Origin: Niabella pedocola
GTDB lineage: Bacteria > Bacteroidota > Bacteroidia > Chitinophagales > Chitinophagaceae
Direction: 5' to 3'
DNA length: 64,000 nt
Assembly: GCF_021044425.1 (NCBI RefSeq)
Contig: NZ_JAJNEC010000005.1
Coordinates: forward strand, 868,001-932,000
The notes beneath the pieces are model-generated. The model had not been told where the DNA came from and searched no databases. It was given only the letters and a program-made list of their open reading frames with translations. Position numbers and translations under genes: made by a program. Below, piece by piece: positions 17,925-26,524 of this stretch (position 1 is its first letter; each line of letters begins with the position of its first letter).

Positions 17925-18878
17925 TCAAACCCGTTCTGCTACCCGTAGCTTGGCACTTCTTGATCTTGTATTCCTTTTCAACTCTTCTTCACCTGCGGTG
18001 ACCGGCTTGCGGGTAATAACCGTAAATACTTTTTCCACCGTGTGCTGCACAAAGGGATTGTCGTCCTTTTCTTCAAAACTGCCTTCCCTGAAGAACTGTT
18101 TCACCAGCCGGTCTTCCAGCGAATGAAAGGTGATCACTGCAATACGTCCGCCGGGCTGCACTACCTCCTTGGCCTGTTCCAGTAATGCTTTCAGTGCCTC
18201 CAGCTCCTGGTTCACTTCAATGCGCAATGCCTGAAAAACCTGTGCGAAATACTTATTCGGATTACCTTTTACAACCGGCCGCAAGGCATTTTTAAATGCA
18301 TCGATGGTTTTTAAAGACACGCGGTCCCTGGTTTCTACGATGGTTTTTGCAAGCGTTTTTGCATTGGTCACCTCTCCATATTTTTCAAACAACTTGTGCA
18401 ATTGCAGTTCCGTATAGGTTTGCAGGATGTCGAAGGCCGTTACCGGCTGCCGGCGATCCATACGCATATCCATGTCTGCATTAAACCGGATACTGAATCC
18501 CCGCGTGGCCTCATCAAACTGATGGCTGCTTACCCCCAGGTCAGCCAGGATCCCGTCTACCTTTTGGATGCCATGCAACCGGAGAAAACGTTTCAGGTGA
18601 CGGAAATTTTGGGGGATAAACAACACCCGCTCATCGCGGGGCAGGTTGTCTGCAGCATCGGCGTCCTGGTCAAACGCTATCAGCCGGCCATGCGCTCCCA
18701 ATTGGGTTAAGATAGCGGCCGAATGTCCGCCCCCGCCAAACGTAGCATCCACGTAAACCCCGTCCGGCCGGATATTTAAGGCAGCAATGGTTTCATGAAG
18801 CAGTACCGGTACGTGGTACCCTTCCGGCTGAGCAGCTGCGGGGTCAACAAGTTTTTCTTTTTGTTTATCCTTTGCCAT
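17925..18878 (-). CDS. rsmH: 16S rRNA (cytosine(1402)-N(4))-methyltransferase
   Basis: SAM-dependent methylation of C1402 N4 in 16S rRNA; also known as MraW. The 317-residue protein has the SAM-binding segment VYVDATFGGGGHSAAIL, the ILADLGVSSHQFDEATRGFS segment, the inserted helical domain and the ITFHSLEDRLVKQFF motif with a C-terminal NTRSRSAKLRVAE signature. It is the second gene of the cluster, 48 bp after mraZ. The first 20 residues are a lysine-rich extension before the YHVPVLLHE family start. Confidence 0.97.
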   Translation of the reverse strand: MAKDKQKEKLVDPAAAQPEGYHVPVLLHETIAALNIRPDGVYVDATFGGGGHSAAILTQLGAHGRLIAFDQDADAADNLPRDERVLFIPQNFRHLKRFLRLHGIQKVDGILADLGVSSHQFDEATRGFSIRFNADMDMRMDRRQPVTAFDILQTYTELQLHKLFEKYGEVTNAKTLAKTIVETRDRVSLKTIDAFKNALRPVVKGNPNKYFAQVFQALRIEVNQELEALKALLEQAKEVVQPGGRIAVITFHSLEDRLVKQFFREGSFEEKDDNPFVQHTVEKVFTVITRKPVTAGEEELKRNTRSRSAKLRVAERV

Positions 18879-18926
18879 AACTGATCAACCTTTAAACTTT
18901 TAAATAGCTCCGTTAAAATGTTCCTG

Positions 18927-19376
18927 CTACAATCCGCCCATAACCTGACTGGCCAGGTCGCTGAATGCATCCGGTGAAAATGAATCAAAGAACTCCTTGT
19001 ATTTAGTGGTATTCCAGATCTCCATCCGGTTACCTGCCGGTACCAGTACAATATCCTTTTCAAGCGCTGCATATTCTTTTAAACTGGCCGGTAATAACAA
19101 TCTTCCGGCGGTATCGGGTTCCACAAGGGTAGCTCCATTTAAAAAATAGCGTTTGAACGCACGTACTTTAGGATCAAAATCATTCAACCCGTTTATTTTT
19201 TCCGCCAGCGGACTCCAGGTGCTCAGCGGGTAAAGGCTTAAGCATTTTTCAAACCCCCGGTTTATGACAAAGCGGTCCGCATCCTCCGGCTGCAGCTGTT
19301 TTCTAAAACCTGCTGGCAGAAGGAAGCGCCCTTTTGAGTCTACTGTTGCCTCGAATTCGCCGAGAAAACCTGTCAT
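18927..19376 (-). CDS. mraZ: Transcriptional regulator MraZ
   Basis: DNA-binding protein of the SpoVT/AbrB fold that sits at the head of dcw clusters and is known in other phyla to repress its own cluster by binding short direct repeats. The 149-residue protein has two half-domains with the expected motifs DSKGRFLLPAGFR (about 13-25) and DTAGRLLLPASLK (about 88-100). Its own promoter and three 10-bp-spaced repeats lie directly upstream. Confidence 0.96.
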   Translation of the reverse strand: MTGFLGEFEATVDSKGRFLLPAGFRKQLQPEDADRFVINRGFEKCLSLYPLSTWSPLAEKINGLNDFDPKVRAFKRYFLNGATLVEPDTAGRLLLPASLKEYAALEKDIVLVPAGNRMEIWNTTKYKEFFDSFSPDAFSDLASQVMGGL

Positions 19377-19408
19377 AAACCGGGATACTTTAAACTTTTA
19401 CAAAACTT

Positions 19409-19433
19409 AACACAAAATAACACTTTTTCCCAC
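19409..19433 (-). promoter_or_regulatory. Putative MraZ boxes (three direct repeats, 10-bp period)
   Basis: Reading the minus strand, GTGGG (19433-19429), GTGTT (19423-19419) and GTGTT (19413-19409) are spaced exactly 10 bp apart, each followed by five A/T-rich bases. MraZ of other bacteria binds repeats of a TGGG core separated by 5-nt spacers, so spacing and position fit; only the first repeat keeps the GGG core. They begin a few bases after the predicted transcription start. Confidence 0.55.
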
Positions 19434-19441
19434 TTATTGAC

Positions 19442-19471
19442 CAAATTTAGCGCCACTTCATTTATCCACAA
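19442..19471 (-). promoter_or_regulatory. Promoter of the dcw cluster
   Basis: On the minus strand: TTG at 19471-19469, 19-bp spacer, TAAATTTG at 19449-19442, a full match to the Bacteroidota -33/-7 consensus. Expected start of transcription is near 19436, about 60 nt before the mraZ ATG. A perfect DnaA box (19462-19470) overlaps the -33 element and the MraZ boxes cover roughly +4 to +28. Confidence 0.7.
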
Positions 19472-19700
19472 ATTGGAACAGGCTGAAACGCAGTACTGTA
19501 TTAGCTTTCATCGATTTTAACAAGTGTTCGGAAGTTTTTCATGTGGATATACTGTGCAAATATGTGCATAACTGCCATAAACCGCTCTAAAAAATGTGCA
19601 AAAAGGCTGGCCGATTCAGAATCCGCCCTTCCTTCCAACTCAATATCAATTGGTTATTCAAGGTTCCTCGGAAAGAAGACAACTGCAAAGGTTATCCACA
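19462..19700. promoter_or_regulatory. DnaA-box cluster; candidate oriC or DnaA-controlled region
   Basis: Matches to the DnaA consensus TTATNCACA: TTATCCACA at 19462-19470 (+), TTATGCACA at 19571-19563 (-), TTATCCACA at 19692-19700 (+). One-mismatch sites: ATATCCACA at 19550-19542 (-) and TTTTGCACA at about 19602-19594 (-). Three perfect boxes within 240 bp is far beyond chance (about one expected per 33 kb on both strands). No convincing gene lies between 19377 and 19991, and genes diverge from here (dcw leftward, metG rightward). Whether it initiates replication or only controls transcription is unknown. Confidence 0.6.
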
Positions 19701-19961
19701 TTTTGTTAAAAACCGCGTTTTTTCGGGTCAGGAGGCAGCTGCTGGTCTTTGGTAACGGGTAGCCGGGTTCGGTTTTCTAATGAATCTATGCAAAATGCCC
19801 GGTCCTCTGACCATCCCCTAATCCCCGGTGATCTTCAAAATGAGCGCATGATGGGACAATGCTTCCCGGCATTTCCTAAATACGGCCGGCAGGCCGGTGC
19901 GGTAGCGTACAGATCCGCCCTCCGGCAACCCGGAAACGCATGCAAATCACTGAATTCGTCG

Positions 19962-19969
19962 TACTTTTG
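19962..19969 (+). promoter_or_regulatory. -7 element upstream of metG
   Basis: TACTTTTG matches TAnnTTTG. No TTG is found at the usual -33 distance. The predicted transcript would begin at about 19975, which makes ATG 19992 a better start for metG than ATG 19977. Confidence 0.45.
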
Positions 19970-19991
19970 CCGACTAATGCAAGTACAATCC

Positions 19992-22088
19992 ATGAAAGAA
20001 TATAAGAGAACGTTAATTACAGCAGCCCTGCCATATGCCAACGGACCCGTGCACATCGGACACCTGGCGGGATGCTATATACCGGCCGATATTTATGCGC
20101 GTTATCTGAGAGCACAGAAGAAAGATGTAAAATTGATCGGGGGCAGTGATGAACATGGCGTGCCCATCACCATCCGGGCGATGAAGGAAGGGGTAAGTCC
20201 GCAGGACATCGTAGATAAATATCATGCGCAGATCAAAGAAAGCTTTGAGCAGATGGGCATTTCATTCGATATTTACTCCCGTACCTCCAACCCGGTTCAC
20301 CATCAGACGGCTTCCGACTTTTTTAAGGTACTTTATGATAAAGGACTTTTTGAAGAGCGGGAAACAGAACAATACTACGATGAAAAGACCCAGACTTTTT
20401 TAGCAGACCGTTATATTACCGGCACCTGCCCGGTATGTGGTAATCCCGGTGCATTTGGCGATCAGTGCGAAAAATGCGGCAGCAGCCTGTCGCCGGAGCA
20501 ATTGATCAACCCACGCAGCACGCTGAGTGACGCCATCCCGGTTAAGAAAAAAACCAGGCACTGGTACTTCCCCCTGCAGAACTATGAAGCCTGGCTGAAA
20601 GAATGGATCCTGGAAGACCATAAAGAGTGGAAAGCCAATGTATACGGCCAATGCAAAAGCTGGCTGGATAACGGGTTGCAACCCCGCGCCATGACCCGCG
20701 ACAGCAACTGGGGCATTAAAGTACCTCTGCCGGATGCGGAGGGAAAGGTATTATATGTATGGTTCGATGCTCCTATCGGCTATATTTCTGCTACCAAAGA
20801 ACTCACCGACCAGTGGGCCGACTACTGGTGCCAGGAAGATACCCGCCTTATTCATTTTATCGGGAAGGACAATATCGTGTTTCATTGCATCATCTTTCCT
20901 GCTATGTTAAAAGCGCATGGTAATTTTGTACTGCCGGATAATGTGCCGGCCAATGAGTTTTTAAACATCGAAGGCCAGAAAGTATCTACCAGCCGCAACT
21001 GGGCCGTTTGGGTACACGAATATGTAAAAGACTTCCCCGGCTGCGAAGATGCCCTGCGTTATGTGCTTTGCAGCAACGCACCGGAAACCAAAGACAACGA
21101 CTTTACCTGGAAAGATTTCCAGGATCGCATCAATAATGAACTGGTATCTATTTTCGGAAACTTCGTAAACCGCACATTTGTGCTGATGCATAAATTGTGC
21201 GGCGGAAAGGTGCCCAAGCTCCATACAGAACTGCTGGACGATGCAGATAAAACCCTGATATCCGACATCCAGCAGGCCGAAGCCAAAGTGCAGACCGCCC
21301 TGGAAAACTTCCGCTTCCGCGATGCACTGTTTGAGGTGATTGACCTGAGCCGCAAAGGCAATAAGTATATGCAGGAAAAAGAGCCCTGGATCCTGGCCAA
21401 GCAAATGACTGCGGAAAACCCGGAAAGCGCCGTATTGCAGCAGCGGATCGATAACTGTTTGCATCTCTGCCTGCAGCTCACCGCAAACCTGGCGATCCTG
21501 ATCAACCCCTTCCTTCCAGCAACAGCCAGGAAAATGCTGCACATGATGAAGGTGGTAGAACGGATGCTGGATTGGGAAAATGCCGGCAAAATCAACCTGC
21601 TGAGTGTGGGTTATACCTTAAGAGCGCCTGAATTATTGTTCCGTAAAATTGAAGATGCAGAAATAGAAGCGCAACTGCAGAAGCTGCGGGCGGGAAGCGA
21701 GCAGCCGGCGGTCAGCGGTCAGCAGTCAGCGGATTCCGAATCTCAAATCTCAAATCTCAAATCTCAAATAACGTTTGATGATTTTGCAAAGATCGATCTG
21801 CGTACCGGTACCATTGTCAGCGCCGAAAAAGTTCCAAAAGCAGATAAACTATTAAAGCTTGAGATTGACCTGGGTTTTGAAAAGCGTACCATTGTTTCGG
21901 GCATCGCCCTGCATTTTGCGCCGGAGGAATTGCCGGGTAAAAAAGTAGTGGTGGTCGCCAACCTGGCTCCCCGCAAAATGAGAGGCATTGAGAGCAATGG
22001 AATGATCCTGATGGCAGAAGATGCAGCGGGCAAACTCGTATTTGTTGCAGCTGATGAAAAAGCACCCAACGGGGTCGCTATCAGCTAA
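19992..22088 (+). CDS. metG: Methionine--tRNA ligase with C-terminal tRNA-binding domain
   Basis: Charges tRNA-Met. From ATG 19992 (MKEYKRTLITAALPYANGPVHIGH) the enzyme has 698 residues. HIGH is at 21-24, a zinc knuckle CPVCG...CEKCG follows in the connective domain, and the KMSKS loop reads KVSTS (in GQKVSTSRNW), the form usual in this phylum. The C-terminal EMAP/Trbp111-type domain (FDDFAKIDLRTGTI onward, about residues 596-698) supports dimerisation and tRNA binding. The linker before it (about 565-595) is encoded by low-complexity repeat DNA, including four TCTCAAA units. The longer reading frame starting at 19749 is not credible. Confidence 0.95.
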   Translation: MKEYKRTLITAALPYANGPVHIGHLAGCYIPADIYARYLRAQKKDVKLIGGSDEHGVPITIRAMKEGVSPQDIVDKYHAQIKESFEQMGISFDIYSRTSNPVHHQTASDFFKVLYDKGLFEERETEQYYDEKTQTFLADRYITGTCPVCGNPGAFGDQCEKCGSSLSPEQLINPRSTLSDAIPVKKKTRHWYFPLQNYEAWLKEWILEDHKEWKANVYGQCKSWLDNGLQPRAMTRDSNWGIKVPLPDAEGKVLYVWFDAPIGYISATKELTDQWADYWCQEDTRLIHFIGKDNIVFHCIIFPAMLKAHGNFVLPDNVPANEFLNIEGQKVSTSRNWAVWVHEYVKDFPGCEDALRYVLCSNAPETKDNDFTWKDFQDRINNELVSIFGNFVNRTFVLMHKLCGGKVPKLHTELLDDADKTLISDIQQAEAKVQTALENFRFRDALFEVIDLSRKGNKYMQEKEPWILAKQMTAENPESAVLQQRIDNCLHLCLQLTANLAILINPFLPATARKMLHMMKVVERMLDWENAGKINLLSVGYTLRAPELLFRKIEDAEIEAQLQKLRAGSEQPAVSGQQSADSESQISNLKSQITFDDFAKIDLRTGTIVSAEKVPKADKLLKLEIDLGFEKRTIVSGIALHFAPEELPGKKVVVVANLAPRKMRGIESNGMILMAEDAAGKLVFVAADEKAPNGVAIS
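21708..21769 (+). repeat. Repeat tract inside metG, with four tandem 7-bp units
   Basis: GCGGTCAGCGGTCAGCAGTCAGCGG-type units (about 21708-21732) are followed by four perfect tandem TCTCAAA heptamers at 21741-21768. The same sequence types occur in the intergenic tracts. Here the DNA is read in frame as a Ser/Gln/Asn-rich linker. Since 7 is not a multiple of 3, gain or loss of one unit would frameshift and remove the C-terminal domain. Confidence 0.85.
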
Positions 22089-22094
22089 AAAATA

Positions 22095-22142
22095 AAGCTG
22101 CCGGAGCATAGGAATTTCAGTACACCTGTGCCCCGGCGGCTT
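22095..22142 (+). terminator. Terminator-like hairpin after metG
   Basis: AAGCTGCCGG (22095-22104) pairs with CCGGCGGCTT (22133-22142), ten pairs with one G-U, around a 28-nt loop that can pair internally (GCA/TGC). The following TTATTCT is only a poor U-tract, so efficiency is uncertain. Confidence 0.4.
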
Positions 22143-22344
22143 ATTCTAAGGAGCTACCTGCCGATAAAACGCAACTGCCCGTATCTTTCCTCCATATCTG
22201 CAACCCGCCCCCACGCATCCCTGTACGTTCCCGATTGCCACCGCTACATTCCCGAAAACATTGTTAATACATTGATATTTATACGTTTATTTAGTGGGCA
22301 CATTCCGCATTTTTCACTATTTTTAAGTATAAACCAACAACATT

Positions 22345-25300
22345 GTGAAAACCAGGATTCGTCTGAAAGACCTACCACGTCTGAACCTTCGGTTCAGAAG
22401 AAGGCGACACCGCTTCTGGCTTATTGTTCTTGGTATTATTGCAACGGTAATAACAGCATTTAACTTTTGGTTTATTGATCATGCAGAAACGGCGCTGGAA
22501 CAGATCGTGGAGCGGCAATCCAAAGGCCGGCTAAAGCTTAAGGTTGATAAGTTTAAATTTAACTGGATCAAAAACAGGATCGAGCTGCAGAACGCCCTTT
22601 TTTACTCAACCGACAGTACTGCAAAGTCGCTTTATACGGTTAACACCAAACGCATTACCATAAAGGCCCGCGGTTTCCTGCCCCTGTTATTCAGAAAGCA
22701 GATCCTGATCGATTCCATTCATCTTTATGCGCCGGCGGTAACCATCACCCGGCTGAACCCGCGCGTTCGGAAAGCCGACCGGAACAGAGGCTCACCGGCC
22801 AACAGCGCCGATGAAAAGTTTTCAGTAGCGCTGGAAATGGGGAAAGTATCCAACTCGATCAATGATGCCATTAATGAACTGAAGATCAACCGATTTATTT
22901 TAACCGACGGCAGTCTTTCACTGATTGATAATACCCGCCCCCAGGAAACGCCCTTCCTCGTGAACAAGATCGATATGCGGCTGGATGGTTTGCAGGTAGA
23001 CAGTACCACGGCTCGAAAAAACAACAATTCGGGCGAAAAGATTCCGTTTACTGATGAGATCTATATCCGCTCACATGATCAGAACATTATTTTTCCCGGT
23101 AACCGGTACATGCTGAGCTTTAAGAATTTTAAATTCACCCTGCAGGATCAGCGCGTGGAGTTCGACAGCTGCACGATCCGCGGTACAAAAGATGACAGCT
23201 CCAAAACAGCCTTTAAGATCTACTTCGACAAATTAAGGCTTACCAATATCAACTTCGATACCCTGTACCATGAAGAAGTGGTACAGGCGGATTCCGTGTA
23301 CAGCGCCAATCCCGATATCTTCCTGGATATCGACAGTGATCAGAAGATTTCGCGGCGGAATAATAAAAAAATACAAAAGATCGACGACCTTTTGCAACAA
23401 CTGTTTGGAGATGTAATGCTGAACTATGTGGTTGTTCAAAATGGCGGTATCAACATCAATACCATCCGTAAGGGAAAGGTAAACACCTTCGCCTCCAATC
23501 ATAACAATTTTGAATTGCAGGGGCTGATGATCCGGCAGGGAAATGAGCAGGTAGTGAAGGTAGATAAATTCCTGATGACCCTGCACAACTACGAAACCCG
23601 GCTGCAGGACGGAAGATATGCGCTGGCATTTGACAGCGTTCAATTCTTTAATGACGCCATCAACCTTACCAAGTTTTCTTTTAAAGAGTACAAGGGTAAA
23701 AAGATCATCAATAACGTACAGATGCCCCGCTTTGAGCTGAGAGGTCTTTCCTGGGAAGCACTATTGTATGATAACTTTTTCAGTGCCAACAGTGCGTTAT
23801 TCCTGAATCCTGATATCGAGTACTCGCTTGCACCCCAGAAAACCAAAAAAGAAAAAAGTATTTTTCAAACACTGAGCAATATCGGTTCAATAATGAACCT
23901 GAACGCGCTGGGTATTCAGAACGGGAATATCCGGCTTAATCTCGGAAAAAACGCCACCTTACGTTTATCCGATGCCAATCTTTCGGTAATGCCGGATGAG
24001 CTGACGGCCTCCCGCAAGGTAAAGCATATCCGCCATTCCATAAAGGTGTTCAATTTCAGCAAGGGGTTGTTTCAGAAAGACGGGCTATCGGTGACCCTTA
24101 ACCAGGCAGCGCTGGACAACAGGCAAGGCATTAAGGCTGCCAGTATTGTGGCGCGTGGCAATGGTATTCATGCCGATGTAAACAATGCCCGCATCGAAGA
24201 CATTGTGCTGGATAGCTCCAACCAGCGCCTTTCCGTCTTTGGCATCCAGTGGCAAAGTGCCGACGTGCGTGTCAACAACCCTTCGTCTTCCGGGAAAACG
24301 CCTGCAAAAAAAGCGCTGAATAATTTCCTGATCAAAAACCTGGAGGGGAAAAACACGGCGCTGCAGTTTCATGATAACGGCAAAGATATCCGCTCCTATT
24401 TCCAATCGCTTGTTATAAAAGAGCTCCGTAAAAACAAACGCTCCGATATTGTTGTGGACGGGCTTGCCCTGACGGGGCGCGATTTTTTAATGACAGCACC
24501 GGAGCAGCGCATCGCAATTGAAAAGATCATATTAAATGATGCTGCGGGCAGCGTTCTCAATAATTTTATTTTTGAAAAAACAACCGGCACCGATTCCATT
24601 CATATAAAAATTCCACAGGTAGCTTTTATTCCTTATATCAACCAGATCATCAATGGTAACCTGCAACTACAAAAGATCGTACTTACGGATCCGGATATTA
24701 CTGCTCATTTTGGGAAAAAAGACAGCAGCCAGGCCGCCGCTCAAAACCGGCCGCAGATCCGGCTGGGAGAAGTACTGCTGCAGCGCCCCAAACTGGAACT
24801 ACGTTTTGTGAGTAAAAAAAATGAAGCCCAAACCATCCGCTGGGACGGTGTGCCTGAAAACAGTTACCTGCGCATCCGCGACCTTGTATCTACCCACCAC
24901 CAGTTACTTGCGGTCAAAAACCTGCGGGCCTACCTCACCAATTTTGAGTTTTTAAATAATAGCAACGGGAAGCGCTTTGCAACAAATTATAACAAACTCA
25001 ATATCGAACTGGATCAACTGAAAGCCGGCAAGAATGGAGACGACAAGCTGGACTGGAGCACACTGCTCAGTGTGCATTCCATGGACAAACTGGTATTTGA
25101 CAGCCTGGGGAAAAAGAACGCAATCCTGCGGCTGGATACCGGCGAGATCCGCAATGTAGCCCTCAACTCCCGCGAGCTCCGGAACATCGGGGATGTGCTG
25201 AAAGCAAGTGACCATCTGTATATCGGTAATGCTACCGGCAGCTATGCCACGGAAAAGAATCATCTCCGCTGGTATAATTTTCAGTTTAAAGACGGATTCT

Positions 25301-26241
25301 TTAAAACCGATTCATTAAGTCTTACCCCAGTGCAAAGCATCGAAGATTATAGAAAAGCCAAGGCGTTTAATGAAGATTATCTGCAGCTGCAAACCGGCAC
25401 CGTCAGCGGCGGCCGCTTTGACACCTATGCGTTTGGCAGCGAAAGCATGCTTAAGATCGGCCGGCTTCATGCAGATGCCGTACGGCTGCTTTCCTTTAAG
25501 GATAAAACACAACCCGATACAGCAAAAAAATATAAGGGGTTGCCGGTAGCGCAGATCCTGAACATACCCATCAAAATCAATATTGATACCGTAGGTCTTT
25601 CGCGGGGATATGTGGAATACTGGGAAATCAACCCGGTTACCAACCGGCTGGGGATTATTCCCGTGCACGACCTGAATGCACAGTTATACCCCGTACGTAA
25701 TTATGACCTCGGGCCATCCGACAGCCTTTACATTGATGCACGGGCCCAGGTGATCGGCGCGATGGATACCCGCCTGGCCGTACAAGAATCCTATACGGAC
25801 AGCCTGGGACGTTTTCGCATGCAGTTACAAACCGGTCCGCTGGACCTGAAAAAATGGAACCAGGCCCTGCTTCCGCTGGTAAGCGCAGAAGTGCTAAACG
25901 GGCAGCTCGACAGTCTGAGCATGAGCGGTATTGGGAATGAAGATTATTCCACCGGAACAATGCAGATGTATTATCATGGACTAAAACTACGCCTGGTGAA
26001 CAGGGACGACCCAACCCAGCAAAGCTTTAAAAACCGGCTGATCAGCTGGCTGGCCAATGCATTGATCCTGCGGAAGAACAACCGGGGTAAGCATTCACGG
26101 CTTTTCTTTGAGCGGCTTAAGGATAAATCCCCCATCAACTTCCTCATCAAATCATCCCTGGAAGGCATCAAATCCAGCATCGGTGTGCCCGGGGTAAAGG
26201 GACGGGAACGGAGGTATATGCGAAAGATGCGGCATCGGTAG
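22345..26241 (+). CDS. Large AsmA/TamB-like membrane-anchored protein
   Basis: 1298 residues from a GTG start at 22345. A basic N terminus (RLNLRFRRRRHRF) precedes one membrane span at about 25-45; the rest is a very long, repetitive beta-rich periplasmic region with phrases such as LKVDKFKFNWIKNRIELQNA and IDSIHLYAPAVTITRLNPR that recall AsmA/DUF748 proteins. This superfamily forms long hydrophobic grooves that bridge the inner and outer membranes and influence lipid transport. No cysteine-rich, enzymatic or ligand motif is visible. The C terminus is Arg/Lys-rich. Single-gene unit after metG; family placement is by overall character. Confidence 0.75.
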   Translation: MKTRIRLKDLPRLNLRFRRRRHRFWLIVLGIIATVITAFNFWFIDHAETALEQIVERQSKGRLKLKVDKFKFNWIKNRIELQNALFYSTDSTAKSLYTVNTKRITIKARGFLPLLFRKQILIDSIHLYAPAVTITRLNPRVRKADRNRGSPANSADEKFSVALEMGKVSNSINDAINELKINRFILTDGSLSLIDNTRPQETPFLVNKIDMRLDGLQVDSTTARKNNNSGEKIPFTDEIYIRSHDQNIIFPGNRYMLSFKNFKFTLQDQRVEFDSCTIRGTKDDSSKTAFKIYFDKLRLTNINFDTLYHEEVVQADSVYSANPDIFLDIDSDQKISRRNNKKIQKIDDLLQQLFGDVMLNYVVVQNGGININTIRKGKVNTFASNHNNFELQGLMIRQGNEQVVKVDKFLMTLHNYETRLQDGRYALAFDSVQFFNDAINLTKFSFKEYKGKKIINNVQMPRFELRGLSWEALLYDNFFSANSALFLNPDIEYSLAPQKTKKEKSIFQTLSNIGSIMNLNALGIQNGNIRLNLGKNATLRLSDANLSVMPDELTASRKVKHIRHSIKVFNFSKGLFQKDGLSVTLNQAALDNRQGIKAASIVARGNGIHADVNNARIEDIVLDSSNQRLSVFGIQWQSADVRVNNPSSSGKTPAKKALNNFLIKNLEGKNTALQFHDNGKDIRSYFQSLVIKELRKNKRSDIVVDGLALTGRDFLMTAPEQRIAIEKIILNDAAGSVLNNFIFEKTTGTDSIHIKIPQVAFIPYINQIINGNLQLQKIVLTDPDITAHFGKKDSSQAAAQNRPQIRLGEVLLQRPKLELRFVSKKNEAQTIRWDGVPENSYLRIRDLVSTHHQLLAVKNLRAYLTNFEFLNNSNGKRFATNYNKLNIELDQLKAGKNGDDKLDWSTLLSVHSMDKLVFDSLGKKNAILRLDTGEIRNVALNSRELRNIGDVLKASDHLYIGNATGSYATEKNHLRWYNFQFKDGFFKTDSLSLTPVQSIEDYRKAKAFNEDYLQLQTGTVSGGRFDTYAFGSESMLKIGRLHADAVRLLSFKDKTQPDTAKKYKGLPVAQILNIPIKINIDTVGLSRGYVEYWEINPVTNRLGIIPVHDLNAQLYPVRNYDLGPSDSLYIDARAQVIGAMDTRLAVQESYTDSLGRFRMQLQTGPLDLKKWNQALLPLVSAEVLNGQLDSLSMSGIGNEDYSTGTMQMYYHGLKLRLVNRDDPTQQSFKNRLISWLANALILRKNNRGKHSRLFFERLKDKSPINFLIKSSLEGIKSSIGVPGVKGRERRYMRKMRHR

Positions 26242-26520
26242 TGGAGATTTGAGAATCGAGGGTCGAGATTTGAGAAGTCAGCATTGCAGCTTCAAAACGC
26301 CCGGCGGAAATATAAAGCGGGATGCCCCGGCTATAACTTCATAGTCTTCTTCCTATGCACATACAGCATCAACATTCAAACACCATCGAACCTCGGCCTG
26401 GAATAAATACAGCAGCGTTTAGCATTCTGCGACGAGATTTCAGAATCGAGATTTGAGACGTCAGCATTGAACTTCAAAACGCTGCTCAACCTGAAACCTC
26501 AAACCCTGAACCTGAAACAA
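26242..26520. repeat. Duplicated low-complexity tract between AsmA-like and TPR genes
   Basis: Two related copies of a GAGATTTGAGA(A/C)GTCAGCATTG...CTTCAAAACGC unit lie at 26265-26300 and 26448-26482, each preceded by GAGATTT(G/C)AGAATCGAG. Between them is unique sequence; after the second copy comes CCTGAAACCTCAAACCCTGAACCTGAAAC. No gene is visible. This shows the tract type being duplicated over a distance of about 180 bp. Confidence 0.75.
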
Positions 26521-26524
26521 AAAC

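Noticed and set aside
19541..19762. Small open frame between mraZ and metG
   Set aside because: It coincides with the DnaA-box cluster, lacks a promoter element or family, and has unusual codon content.
19749..19991. N-terminal extension of metG by 81 codons
   Set aside because: The extension has no similarity to MetRS, precedes the HIGH domain start, and lies mostly upstream of the promoter element at 19962.
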